Shown here one piece after another: positions 10,167 to 28,411 of a stretch of DNA of 28,411 bases. The first letter of the stretch is position 1. Each line of letters starts with the position of its first letter. The notes under the pieces are model-generated. The model was given only the letters and a program-made list of their open reading frames with translations. It had not been told where the DNA came from and made no database searches. Position numbers and translations under genes: made by a program. Location of the stretch: assembly GCA_900660155.1 (NCBI GenBank), contig CABFPE010000170.1, positions 982,359-1,010,769 of the forward strand, given 5' to 3'. Source of the stretch: Hofstenia miamia. Taxonomy: Eukaryota; Xenacoelomorpha; Acoela; Hofsteniidae.

Positions 10167-10688
10167 ATGGCGCCATGTGTGAAATCTAATGTTTTTTTTT
10201 AAATTCGTGGGAGCACATTCAATAGCATCTATTACATTAAAGAACTGTTCATTTTGGTTGATGACAAAATATACATTATTACAGTGCGTCAATCAAAAGA
10301 GAATTTTGACTGTTTACCAGGACATATACAGAAAGCTTTCAATTGGTATCAAGATAACTTCCATCATATAGCATTTACAGAGGGAAACCTAACAAATGAA
10401 CAAATGATTATTTTTATCAATTCACTAAATTTGTCTGATAGAAAAGAAACTGTGTTTTGGGCATGCAATAGAATGAATGGTGAGTTTTTAAGTCGGTTAA
10501 TCTCTCAGCCTGTGGAAAATTTACTTGATCGTGGATATCAGTACCTGAAGAACATGGAAAATTCTATAGACTGTATAAAATACTATTTTAAATTTGTACG
10601 TCAAATGAGCACTTCAAAAGGTAATTTATTATCGTCATTTGCTAATAATGACTCTAAATTTAAGAAATTTATTGTAAAACCATTATAA
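10167..10688 (+). pseudogene. Hypothetical 173-codon gene with one in-frame TAA
   Basis: The frame starts at the ATG at 10167 (MAPCVKSNVFF), hits a TAA at 10200-10202 just after a run of nine Ts, and then stays open in the same frame to the TAA at 10686-10688. The main part, about 160 residues, is mixed hydrophobic and charged, with FNWYQDNFHHIAFTEGNLT, LSDRKETVFWACNRMNGEF and a C-terminal basic tail (KFKKFIVKPL). There is no membrane segment or recognised motif. If the TAA is not a lesion, translation could begin internally. The gene converges on the minus-strand gene at 10752, with only 63 bases between them. Family not recognised. Confidence 0.45.
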
Positions 10689-10751
10689 CTAATAATTAAT
10701 GATTTTTACTAGTATTATTCTTATAAACTGTGAATGTAGAAGAAAACAATA

Positions 10752-11287
10752 CTATATTTTTATTTTACTAAATTCTAATACAATATGATTTACATTATTG
10801 CCACCATTTGTGATTTCCATGTCATCATTGGGAAAAAGTTTTCTATTTACCAGAGTCTTGTAATTCTCGCCCTGTGCACTGACATACCGCTTGGGAAGGA
10901 AGTAGTAAAAACCATTGTCAAGTTTTATCTTTACCACGATACCATATCTCATGTTCAGCTGAACAATGTCCTCAATTGTTAGTCATAGTTTTTTTGGTAG
11001 TTCACTAGCTGGACTCGCATTTGAAAAAATACAGGTTGCTGGTTGGGAATTAACATTGTTTAAGCATTGTAAAACATGGTCATCCTCACTCATGTTGGGA
11101 AAGATGATCGCATTATTATTGGCTATAGGGCGTCTTTGCTTGTGTTGAGTTTTTCTTTTACAGCTGCAGGTGGTGGGGGCATCATCTCCTGTGTTAGAGT
11201 TTTATAGCCATGCGATGGTGGTGGGGTTCTGCATAGATCATTAAATAGACTGCTCAATGAGCTGGATGTTAGCGTTTCAACAGACAT
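10752..11287 (-). pseudogene. Small Polinton-type accessory protein with an LPKR motif, broken
   Basis: The frame opens at the ATG at 11287 (MSVETLTSSSLSSLFNDLC), followed by a Pro-rich patch (MMPPPPAA). A frameshift near 11165 leads into a basic, NLS-like KRKTQHKQRR in a second frame. The second frame runs to an in-frame TGA (about 10977-10979), then LTIEDIVQLNMRYGIVVKI ... GFYYFLPKRYVSAQGENY ... NHIVLEFSKIKI. The arrangement (Y-G strand, F-LPKR, short strand ending LEF) resembles small uncharacterised proteins that I associate with Polinton/adinto-like elements and related loci in invertebrates; this is recall, not a search. A related degenerate copy lies on the plus strand at 8851-9193. 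Confidence 0.5.
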
Positions 11288-11410
11288 TGCCAAAAGTGAG
11301 AGACAAAATTGTGTAGAAGAAAAATAATGATTTTATCCAATGAAATGAGGTGAATATATAGATTGACCAGCCAATGGAAATACATTGAACTTATGAAGAT
11401 TAATTATTGG

Positions 11411-11852
11411 TTGTAAAAAACTTGATATGATAAATGTGATAACAAGGAATTTTGACAAAAACGAAATTCGGTTTTTGTAAGCTTTCCCAAATTACATTGT
11501 ACGTGCAATCATTCAAAAATATGGAAAAAACAATAAGGTATATTAACAAAATGCAATGTAATGTATGCAAGCAAGTGTGATATAGCAGTATATATTAACA
11601 AAATGAAATTAGTCATATAAAACCAAAAAAATGAATGTAAATGTTAATTGACCATAATATGAATCATTCGTAAGCAAACCCATTTTAAAAAACCAATTAG
11701 CAATAACTGTCAAATATGCATTAACACTTTTACCCCAACCTGTCAAAAAATGCATTAGTGAGCTGTCAATCAACATTTGTCAAGTGGTGAGTCAGCACTT
11801 AAACACTCATCAATGTCTATGAATCACTAGAGGTCAAAAGATCAGTTTGTGA
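11411..11852. repeat. Right direct repeat flanking the Polinton-like gene block
   Basis: This copy matches 3738-4255 in the same orientation. It includes a decayed image of the 3' end of the minus-strand gene that stops at 4209 (ATGAATCACTAGAGGTCAAAAG here against ATGAATCAGCAGAGGACAAAAG there, each up to a few changes). No coding continuation of that gene is visible to the right, so only the tail was copied or retained. Boundaries are approximate. Confidence 0.68.
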
Positions 11853-14209
11853 GATAAAGCCTTGACTTATAATACTACTGACTTGTCTTCTAATTACCAA
11901 CCATTTGGATTTTTGTGTCTGAATAATACGCTATTAACTAGCTCTGTTTACCTATTTACAAAGATTTTACATGTTTAGAGCAGTTAATTCAACATGGAAA
12001 CACTGGTAACTTTGGAGGAATGAATTAATGCATTACTATTATTGATACATTAGCTTACAATGTACTGAATAATCTGGATAACAAGTTTATGTGTCGTGAT
12101 TTCCCATGTCAGCTACAAAAAATAAATGGTGATACTTCTGTGAAATTTCCCTAGATGTGGTGAAGTTCTGCATATCAACTTGGTCTGCATGAAAAACAGC
12201 TCATATACAATACATTTTCTTTCACATGTAATTCCTAAGCATGGCAAATATTTATTCCATTTTTTTATTTGGATATTGGTGAAAATGAACTTGCCTTTGT
12301 CCTGTATATCAGACATTTCAATTTTTATTGATTTATCAATGGTATATTTCATATGCTTTGGCGTATATTTCTATCTTGTTTTTGAAAATGTGCGTCTATA
12401 TTTCAAGTGACTATAGTGTAAGTTTAGCAAAACGTTTCTCCTATTTGTGTTTGGATATCAACACATTGAAACAAGTTTTGCTTCTATCAATTATATTCCT
12501 TGTTGCATGATTAAACATTGTTACAAGAAACATGGCTTAAGAACTTCATCACTCAGAGTTGTTGTGTAATGTATGCTTTTACAATTTATACACAATTGCT
12601 AAAGAAATTGTTGTTTTACACCTCTTGCATATTTGTTTTGATGAATATTAATGCGGTTAGAAACACACTCTAATGCAAATAACACATCATTTTTCGTTTG
12701 AAATATTTGGGTTTTTGATCTATGAATTGTTTTCCTTAAAACATGGTATTGCATGTTTAAGCATTGTTACAACAAACACGCCCTAAGTGAAATTTGTCAT
12801 CAAAAATATCAGTTTGCCTATATCCTAAAAATCAAAAATTCTCACTTTGGTCTGAACACATTGTCAAAAAAATTAATTTGCTCAATTTAGTTTTGTCAAA
12901 AATATTTCGTCACTAAATGGCGTCCAATAGAATTGCTTCATTTCCACATGGCAAATAGCCAAAGGTGTTACGAGAACTTCAGAGTGTCCCAATGTAACAG
13001 GGTCTGTCCGTTACCTTACTAATCATATACATACCGCTTTCATTAATAATATATTTAATGACATTGATCACAAACAAGTTCTATATAATTTGTAAAAATG
13101 TAACCCAATTTGCTTAATATGAGTCTTCATGACGCACTTGGTATGTGTTATAAAGCATTGAAATCTCTGACATACAAAGAATTTGACATTTCAAAGCATA
13201 AAAATGTCTTACCATAGTAAATAAGAAGGCATCCTCCGCAATTAATCTTCCCACAAAGATTTATTTTTGCATTAAAAACACGCTGTTCTAGATAAAATGA
13301 CGGAACTTTCAGCTTTTCTGTCTGCTAATGAGCTTTGTTGAAATTATACATGTTTCCAAGATTGAAGTAAATTAAACACGGTATAGTTATAAAAATGATA
13401 TTACGCCTGGCAATGTTTTAACGTAAATAGAAGCATTTAAAAGTAAATCTGACAAGGAATATGTATTTACACCCTCCAAAATAAAATGCACGCAAAATTT
13501 TATATAAAATTATGTATTTTAAAGATTCTTGTATGTTTCTTAAGACAAATATGCCTTCACGTTTTAAAATATCAATAAATTTGCATACAAAGCAGGTATA
13601 GGCCCTAAATTAATCAATAATTGAAATCATGGCTGTGATGGAATAACGAAATAGTTGAATGTTGCTTTAAAGAACACGCGCATTGTATTTTCATTCCTTG
13701 TTCTAAAATTGTGGGATTTATGCTTGATATTGTAATCGCCATTCTGGCAGATCAAAAGGAGGCACCACATTTATTCAATAAATTACGACCTTTGATGGTG
13801 GATTTCAGACAAAAAATTGCCACAATTTTTTTACAAATTGTATAAATTAAAAAGTTTCAGAAAACTAAGTCCATTTATAGTTAGCTCATGGATAAGACAG
13901 CGTGTTCGGCAGAAGTTTGTTGCAAAGAATTGGGATATAATACCATACCCAATTCGCAGTTTAACATACAATGTACTGTATATGTCCTCTTCAGTGAGAA
14001 CCCAAAGTCTTACAGTACAGTCGTGTCACATCATTGAAGCCTGGAATTATATCACTTAATTGAAAATTTTCACGAACAAAGATGGGTATTTGACTTATTT
14101 TTTCACAGAAAAATTAAAATTTTACATAAAAAATAAAAAATTTCAAATAAAATTTTAAATTTTCATTGCAGCGTACAAAATGAACATCGAATACATAATT
14201 GTGATAGAA
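11853..14209. other. Intergenic region, 3' side of the HSP70 gene
   Basis: No gene is supported. The short frames at 12113-12510 and 13817-14059 have unremarkable, AT-driven composition. A diverged direct repeat of about 60 bases occurs at 12487-12545 and 12720-12787 (GCATG..TTAA.CATTGTTACAA). A minus-strand AATAAA (plus TTTATT near 13769-13774) could terminate the HSP70 transcript, about 440 bases past its stop codon. Confidence 0.45.
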
Positions 14210-23488
<9,279 letters not shown>

Positions 23489-23884
23489 CTAAAAAACAAT
23501 ATATAAATGTGAAAGTCAGGAAAAAATAAACAAACCAGATGAAATTAAAATTATAACAACAAAGACACTATAAAATAACCACTACATTATATTAGTATGC
23601 AATTTTTCAAACGTGAGTAAAATATTTGGAACGTTAATTAAAATTCGATGTCTACGCACACATCAATTAAAAAGGAAAAATTTCGAAAAACATTAACTGT
23701 CGAAATTTATCATACAAAAATCCAAGATCGTATTGCATATTTATTGCTATGTACTATAGCTGCTTAGATTATTTGTGCATGACCTAAAATGCAGAGGAAG
23801 ATGCTAACAATTGCAGAAAACTTCTTGACATGTAAGGTGCAGTCTGCATTGGCTTTGTAGATTAACCACTTCAGAAAAAACATT
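23489..23884. other. Region upstream of the known HSPA9 exons
   Basis: This should contain, or lead to, the missing first exon of HSPA9. No minus-strand ATG frame ending in a good donor and matching phase 0 was found here or further right. A short minus-strand frame at 23764-23991 (MQRNSINSKVLFSKRYLHPL) has presequence-like basic and hydroxylated residues but no convincing donor. Confidence 0.35.
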
Positions 23885-24759
23885 CCGCTTAGGACACTAT
23901 CAAATCTTTGCTGATAGCAAAATGAACAGGGAAGAGGATGGAGATACCGCTTTGAAAAAAGCACTTTTGAATTAATACTGTTTCTCTGCACTGAGAAATC
24001 GCATCTGCAAACAAAATGGAATAGAATACCCCCAATGATTTAAAGCCCAAAAGCATCGTTTGACTCTAGTTATGTGCGAAAATGTAACATGGCTTATTTA
24101 TACGAAAAGAAGCATGTTCCGCCTGTTTACTAGATGGACAACACAAATCCTTTGATGACAATCTGAATGGATTCAAACATTGTTCATTTCGGAATACAAG
24201 CATTATTTGAGAGGAAAAAGAATAGATTCTAGAGCTTCTGCTCGTTGACACCGCAGGAGGTTATGTAAATAATTTGGCGTATGATTATGTGTAGACATCC
24301 TTGATTCAAACCATGAATTAAGGAATCAATCGTGTATTCAACCCACGCTATACGCAAAACTCCCTGCAATATCTTGTTGAGTCTATGAACTCGGATCAAT
24401 ATTTCTGTTTAACTGATTATTGTGGCCGATACAACATCGCATCATGTCTTAAAAATATAAAGATGGTCACTCAGATTATGAAAACTGAAACTTTAAATGA
24501 CTGACTGAAATAACTAGACCCAGAGTCAGTCCAAAACGCAAAAGAAGATCAATCAATCTACCGTAAATACAGTTCGCTAAACGAAAGCCAAGAGGAAGAG
24601 GACAAATGTGAACCAGTTTATTACAATTTTCAAACAATCGATAGTAGCATGTCGATTTATAATAATGTTTTTGCACAAATTAAACGACAATTCTTCTCTC
24701 AAAAAAACACAGACGCCGCGGACTTTAGACTAAAAAACTACAGAGATGTAGCGGCTTAA
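23885..24759 (+). pseudogene. Degenerate plus-strand coding remnant, or a gene with tiny introns
   Basis: Several coding-like blocks follow one another. One near 23885-23974 contains ADSKMNREEDGDTALKKALL. One in 24241-24291 reads LLVDTAGGYVNNLAYDYV. One in 24322-24501 contains GINRVFNPRYTQNSLQYLV and SDQYFCLTDYCGRYNIASCL. A last open one, 24514-24759, contains DPESVQNAKEDQSIYRKYSS and SIYNNVFAQIKRQFFSQKN and ends in TAA. The last three share one frame, interrupted by TAG, TAA, TGA and TAA. AG dinucleotides sit just before some blocks (ATAACTAG| at about 24517), so very short introns are possible. Family not recognised. Confidence 0.33.
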
Positions 24760-26464
24760 CAAAAAGTAATGAAACACACGTGAGTCTCTAGTTGTCCTAC
24801 TGCATTTTTTATTCATTTTCACAAACATTATTTTAGAATAAGGTAGGTATTTGTAAAAAAACGTTTATACAAAACTATTTGTAAAACAAAGGCTTGGGCC
24901 TGTTAAAAAGGTTTTGTTCTTCGGTTTCAATATCATTGCAAATGTAATTGTAAAAAATAAAGGTTTTTAGAACGTAACGCTACAAAAATAAGGGTTCAGT
25001 GTATTGGGAATTGAATAAATAAAACTATTGCAAATTATGGTTCTTTCTGAGCAAGCGCCACAATAACATGATATTATTGCTAATTTTGATGTTTGACAAA
25101 GCCCTACTAACTTTTATTATCAATCAGCATTAGAAAGAAAAGAGCGACAACAATGACCGATAACTATATTTCTCTCTCAAAAAACACACCTCAATAAATT
25201 TGAAATACTGTTTGACAAACAGTTTAATCAAGTAAAACATTTCGGAATTCCTAAAATATTTGATATTTTATTAAAATGACTAGGACCTTTCGAATTTATA
25301 AATGACTAAGAAAAACGAAATGGAAAGTTTGTTTGCAGCAATGTTTAATAATATACGAAACAAAAAGGATACAGCATGACCAGAAGACTATCATTGTTTT
25401 TATATAATGCCCTTTTTGAATTTATTATTTCCCAAACATTAATTTCTACTGAATACTATTTTATATGGTCAGATTTCGTATTGATGCACAAGCTTAATAT
25501 ATACCAATTCATTAGCTTTTTGTAAATAAAACACTATCGAAGTTATAGAATACCGAAACGCGAAAAAATATCCTACTGACATGGGGTAAAACAGTATGAA
25601 AAAAACAAATGAATAAAATATTCGAAAAACGTATAGTTCAATACATAACTACTACAACGCACAGTAATCGGTAAATTTATTTGAACACCGTGTAGCAAGA
25701 AAGCTAAATTTACACGTACATAACTACATCTAGTAGAACATATTTATAGATTTTGTTTCGCAACTTGCGCCAATGTTATTTCGTACATCCAGTGGGCCGA
25801 GTTTTCAAGCAATAACCGCGGTCAACTCAGGTTTGCATATTACTATAGCCTATGTCGAGAAATCTTATTGTCATCGAAATTAACTAATTAAACCTAATCA
25901 CACAAATGCAAAAAAATCAAATTATTTCGAGTACTTGTTTTCTACAACCATTCTAAACAGGGAAAAGTAGTAAATAATTCTGTCAAGCGCTTTTATATAT
26001 ATAGTACTGTAAAATAAAATACTTTGACATTTGTAAAGTTAACAAGACGGTGCAGCACATATCAGGTAATGCGTTCGCAAAAATTATAAAACCTAGATTC
26101 GATTTAAGAAATCGCCGCCAAGGGGAAATTTTGGTGGCCAATTCATTCACAAAAGTGAAAGGGAAAACCGTAGTGTATGAATATTCTTTACTCATAATTT
26201 TATACGTTATCTTAAACCTTAATGTACTTTAATGCAATTCTTATTGTTTTTATCCCGTAGCTGTGTTTCTTTCGTAAACTCCCGTGACACTATTCAGCAC
26301 CTCCGCCCAAATACATGTCGGCGTAAGAAATTTTATAAATTAATTTCTTAGTAACATGAATGTTTTCCTACTGTGTACACGTATGTTGTGCTAAATCACT
26401 TACTGCCTATTAACAGCATGACATGCTTATGAAATGTTGGCAAGCTAACATATTGTGTTCAGCG
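24760..26464. other. AT-rich intergenic DNA
   Basis: About 1.7 kb with no supported gene. A 60-codon plus-strand frame at 26050-26232 (AKIIKPRFDLRNRRQGEIL) is slightly more complex than the background, but it has no partner exon or recognised family. Confidence 0.4.
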
Positions 26465-26685
26465 GGCGTTATTGTACTTTAGGGGACCCAGTTTATGTGA
26501 CATCATAAAATGGGTATAAAACTCTAACCCTAACCCAAAACTTTGGTGTTTTGCAAAAAATTAATCAGCAAGATGAAATGCAATATAATTGCATTGGTTG
26601 TGGAGTAGGGTTAGGGTTAAGGTTAGAGTATAATACCCATTTTATGACGTCACTCAAACTGGGTCCCCGAAAGTACAATAACGCC
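26465..26685. mobile_element. Palindromic MITE-like element with telomere-like motifs
   Basis: Long inverted arms: 26465-26536 and 26606-26685 pair over about 72 bases with few mismatches. The outer part GGCGTTATTGTACTTT is perfect, followed by GGGGACCCAGTTT, GTGAC.TCATAAAATGGGTAT and CTCTAACC. The arms end internally in CCCTAACCC and GGGTTAGGGTT, i.e. two TTAGGG-type units each. The loop is about 70 bp. There is no coding capacity, and no target duplication is obvious at these limits. Possibly a foldback or MITE family. Confidence 0.8.
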
Positions 26686-28354
26686 GAATTCGAGTACTAA
26701 AACCACATTAAGAATGCATGCCCGCAACTTGCAGGGTTATTTGAAACTACATCTTCATAAAATATAATATTGAAACATTATTCATACTGAATCAAAAAGA
26801 TGCATTAAACTGAAATCCATATCAATTAAAAAAAATTCAGCAAAATTTTCATACATACGGAATTTATTTGGTATAATTTTGAAAGATTGAATCTGCTCTT
26901 AAAGAGTGCCATGACTTTCGCGAACACGTGAATTATTTCATCAGCTCAAAAAACACATTTTTGAGAAATTTCGCCCAAAATCGCATTTTATTAATGTCTA
27001 ATGATCTGAGCTTTCAAAGTTTGAGGAAATTGAAGTTTCAAATTTGAACACCTCTCAAACTTTGATTTGAAAATTTGAATATCATTAAATTCAAAGCTTG
27101 ATTTGTAATTTGAAAGCTTGAAAATTTGATTTCAAGTTTGATATTTACTAAAAAATTTTTTATTTGCCAAAAGAAATCCATATTTATTGAACTATACTGT
27201 GTCAAAATATACATGTAACAATGAGGTACATCAAAAATCACATGATGCAGATTTTACCCAGAGTTATTGAAACAATATGGATTATATGTAGTAAAGCATA
27301 AAATAATAGTACATAGCAACATTGTCTATAGAGAAAAATATGTTGAAATTGCTCATTAAATCATTCCAAGTAAATCAATGAACAGAACAACATAATATTT
27401 GTGGCCATGATAGTGAAAATATTGCAAAATGTTTAATTATCAAACATGTTAGTGGAACAAGTGCCAGAGTTTTATTTGAATGAATTTATAAAGATATTAC
27501 AAATTCCTGTTTGCAATTTCATTAAAGGATTTAAGAAAAATTTGAAATTTATTATATAGATATTATCTCTACTCGTTTTTTCCCTTTTGCCTGAATTTTT
27601 CCCATTTTCAAATATTTCTTTCACATTTCTGAAATACTTTTTCCCTAAACCACTTTGTTTTCCCCAAACCACATCATTTTTCCAAAAACCAAATATGCTT
27701 TTTCCATCATGAACATATTATAAAACAGCATAAAAGTGGTTTTTGAAAACATATAAACCTTTATAGGGAAAAATAATTACCCAATTCAATTAAAATTTCA
27801 AATTCCACACTTTTCACACAATTAACACAATCAAATATAAGCTTCTCAAAACTTCCAGTAAAACCACCAACCAAATTCCTCCTGATGCAAGCTTTGATAT
27901 TTGAGAATCCAAATAGAGGTTAATGAATTGACTTAATCTGATTTACATAGATATTATAGTGTGACATAATCCATCAAACTATCATGATTGGTCAAGATGA
28001 GAGAAAAGGATGAAGGAAACAAAGACTAAAATTATTAATATTTATTATAATGATTAAAATGTAAATCATGATAGGATTGATTATTATCACTTTGTGAATG
28101 TTTTGTGCAATTATATCTAAAATTATACTCGACAGTATTTGACAAAACAAAAGATGGTCAAACAGCGTAGTCAAATTAACGCTGACGTTGCGTAATCCTA
28201 GCAGAAATATTAAGCAAGGGAAAAACTGTAAACAAGAAAGATTAACAGGTACTAATCAAGTATTTAGTTGTTTATTACCAAGTGCTATAAATATAATGAA
28301 CTGGATGTAATTAATGATGAGCAAATCTACTTTGGATTCATTTTCTCTTTTCAG
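26686..28354. other. Intergenic DNA with a TTTCAA/TTTGAA-rich block
   Basis: About 27009-27150 is dense in TTTCAAA, TTTGAAA and AAGCTTGA words on both strands, which gives many short palindromes. About 27575-27710 is pyrimidine-rich with repeated TTTTTCCC units. A 38-codon plus-strand frame at about 27446-27562 (MLVEQVPEFYLNEFIKILQ) has no recognised family. No gene is supported. Confidence 0.4.
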
Positions 28355-28400
28355 GTTATTTTATATATTCTGATGGAAAGCTAAACGTCTACGAGCTAGG
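28355..28400 (+). CDS. Candidate internal exon of an unidentified gene at the right edge
   Basis: A 46-bp segment is bounded by a good acceptor, TTTTCTCTTTTCAG|GTTA, and a donor, GCTAGG|GTAATT. In the one fully open frame it reads YFIYSDGKLNVYEL. Short exons are normal for this genome (HSPA9 exons of 93 and 99 bp). The S-D-G-K-L-x-V-Y pattern is reminiscent of beta-propeller blades, but 14 residues cannot fix a family. The rest of the gene would be outside the window. Confidence 0.4.
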
Positions 28401-28411
28401 GTAATTGTATG

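Noticed and set aside
4209..11852. Capsid, packaging ATPase, protease or integrase genes of a full Polinton or virus
   Set aside because: I looked for typical motifs (P-loop GxxGxGKS/T, DDE/HHCC integrase) in the readable frames and saw none.
13817..14059. 80-codon plus-strand frame downstream of HSPA9
   Set aside because: No family, no splice context, and no homology visible; consistent with chance in the 3' flank.

Overview
This looks like AT-rich nuclear DNA from an invertebrate animal. The reasons are one spliced, metazoan-type mitochondrial HSP70 gene, very short introns (down to 43 bp), and a mixed load of decayed mobile elements: an LTR retrotransposon, a Polinton-like gene block, mariner/Tc1-type, hAT and pogo-like DNA transposons, and a palindromic MITE. 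I cannot name the species. No rRNA or tRNA gene, CRISPR array or bacterial feature was seen.

Layout. (1) 1-2482, minus strand: the 5' part of a Ty3/gypsy-like LTR retrotransposon. It has a candidate LTR, a tRNA-Arg-type primer-binding site, a leader and a gag gene broken by one in-frame TGA and one frameshift; it runs off the left edge. (2) 2485-3737: AT-rich DNA with a diverged tandem duplication. (3) 3738-11852: a gene island between two diverged direct repeats of about 0.45-0.5 kb. It holds a decayed zinc-finger protein that resembles the N-terminal part of Polinton/Maverick family-B DNA polymerases (minus), a short spliced gene (minus), a 141-residue unknown gene (plus), two related small genes on opposite strands, and a 173-codon unknown gene (plus). 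(4) 11853-14209: intergenic, no convincing gene.

(5) 14210-23488, minus: the mitochondrial HSP70 (mortalin/HSPA9) gene, ten coding exons identified, 653 residues read from the exons. Only the first exon, with the start codon and most of the mitochondrial presequence, was not found. Intron 8 (counting from the first exon found) contains a 12-unit, 136-bp tandem array followed by a pogo-like MITE. Intron 3 contains a three-level nested insertion: a mariner-type element split by an hAT element with an exact 8-bp target duplication, and inside that a dispersed CCTCCGCC-type repeat. The intron after exon 7 appears to be of the rare GC-AG class.

(6) 23489-28411: mostly AT-rich intergenic sequence. 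It has a degenerate coding-like stretch on the plus strand (about 23885-24759), a 221-bp palindromic element with telomere-like TTAGGG motifs, a block rich in TTTCAA/TTTGAA words, and a likely internal exon of another gene at the right edge.

Working together: the HSPA9 product would be the matrix Hsp70 of protein import and folding. It is the only clearly functional gene here. The rest is repeat-derived; the direct-repeat-flanked island at 3738-11852 is the best candidate for an unfamiliar mobile or viral-like system.
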